Position numbers and translations under genes: made by a program. From positions 806,001-870,000 of the forward strand of contig JADJXL010000028.1 of the NCBI GenBank assembly GCA_016715885.1: a stretch of DNA of 64,000 nucleotides. The letters run 5' to 3'. Shown one piece after another: positions 63,704 through 64,000 of the stretch. Origin of the DNA: Polyangiaceae bacterium. GTDB lineage: Bacteria; Myxococcota_A; Polyangia; Polyangiales; Polyangiaceae. Below the pieces are notes generated by a model, which was not told the origin of the DNA, ran no database searches, and saw nothing but the letters and a program-made list of their open reading frames with translations. Positions within the stretch are counted from its first letter, which is position 1; each line of letters opens with the position of its first letter.

Positions 63704-64000
63704 TTACGCCGGTATGCAGACAGGTCCAATCCAACGAAACCGTGTTTGTATCATGAATGCGCCGCCGACCATTTTCGTGCCTTTCATGCAGCCATACGCG
63801 CACCATGACTGGACGAACACTCCGGGGAACATGCCTGGACAAATCGGGCACGATCCGGTTCCGCACGACGTTACGGTGCACCATGCCCCGCCAAACGCGA
63901 GCCATTGGCATTTCGTCCTATAGGGGCATTCAAAAGGCTTCTCGACACATCTGTCGTCAGGCAAGATCCCTTGCAATGCATCAGTTGGATCGATGGACAT
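63704..64000 (-). CDS. Small Cys-rich protein at the window edge
   Basis: 98 residues from an ATG exactly at the right edge, so the true start may lie outside. Ten cysteines occur (PFECPYRTKCQW; TSCGTGSCPICPG; WCAYGC), with little hydrophobicity at the N-terminus and no signal peptide visible in this window. No family recognised. It directly precedes the gene at 63184-63702. Confidence 0.5.
   Translation of the reverse strand: MSIDPTDALQGILPDDRCVEKPFECPYRTKCQWLAFGGAWCTVTSCGTGSCPICPGMFPGVFVQSWCAYGCMKGTKMVGGAFMIQTRFRWIGPVCIPA

Overview
The window looks like chromosomal DNA of a myxobacterium, probably of the Polyangiaceae/Sorangium type. The base composition is GC-rich. There are many serine/threonine kinases and about sixteen lipoprotein-type signal peptides, several followed by Gly-Met or Ser linkers. 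Cys-rich repeat proteins and RCC1-type proteins are also present, and a PilQ-type secretin lies at the left edge. This assignment rests on gene style, not on a marker gene. I saw no tRNA, rRNA, CRISPR array or transposase.

Layout. 1-1829: end of pilQ and a condensation-fold protein. 2058-7152: an IgGFc-binding-type lipoprotein, divergent from a frameshifted ATP-grasp gene and a flavin halogenase-like gene. 7252-13244: TonB-like lipoprotein, DUF4189 protein, prfC, then a translationally coupled pair made of a cysteine-heptad protein and an Lgt-domain/beta-barrel fusion. 13471-22361: STAS-like protein, epimerase, a three-gene membrane operon with a response regulator, then an inverted block (headless M4 protease, kinase fragment, PhyH-family oxygenase), then a histidine kinase. 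22422-35519: mostly exported proteins, plus a murein endopeptidase coupled to an orphan DNA methyltransferase and an L,D-transpeptidase-like protein. 35527-44207: a large kinase, Uma2, Gfa, STAS-like, MFS and sulfatase-family genes. 44364-50273: an LRR lipoprotein divergent from a four-gene kinase operon. 50277-64000: exported proteins and housekeeping genes (class III aminotransferase, Hsp33, M3 peptidase, MsrA, histidine kinase, ThiD).

The most unusual non-coding feature is a four-copy intergenic element of about 140 bp (near 1908, 40559, 44228 and 54497). Each copy folds into a long hairpin followed by a shorter one. Base changes between copies are compensated across the stems. Every copy sits between two convergent genes, always in the same orientation. 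The most unusual protein-coding locus is the Cys-heptad protein with its overlapping Lgt-like/beta-barrel fusion (10234-13244).

Several genes look damaged: single-base frameshifts in the ATP-grasp gene and in a GGMGGAG-repeat lipoprotein, a protease lacking its leader and propeptide, and a kinase remnant. Co-directional genes very often overlap by 4 bp (ATGA), which suggests translational coupling.
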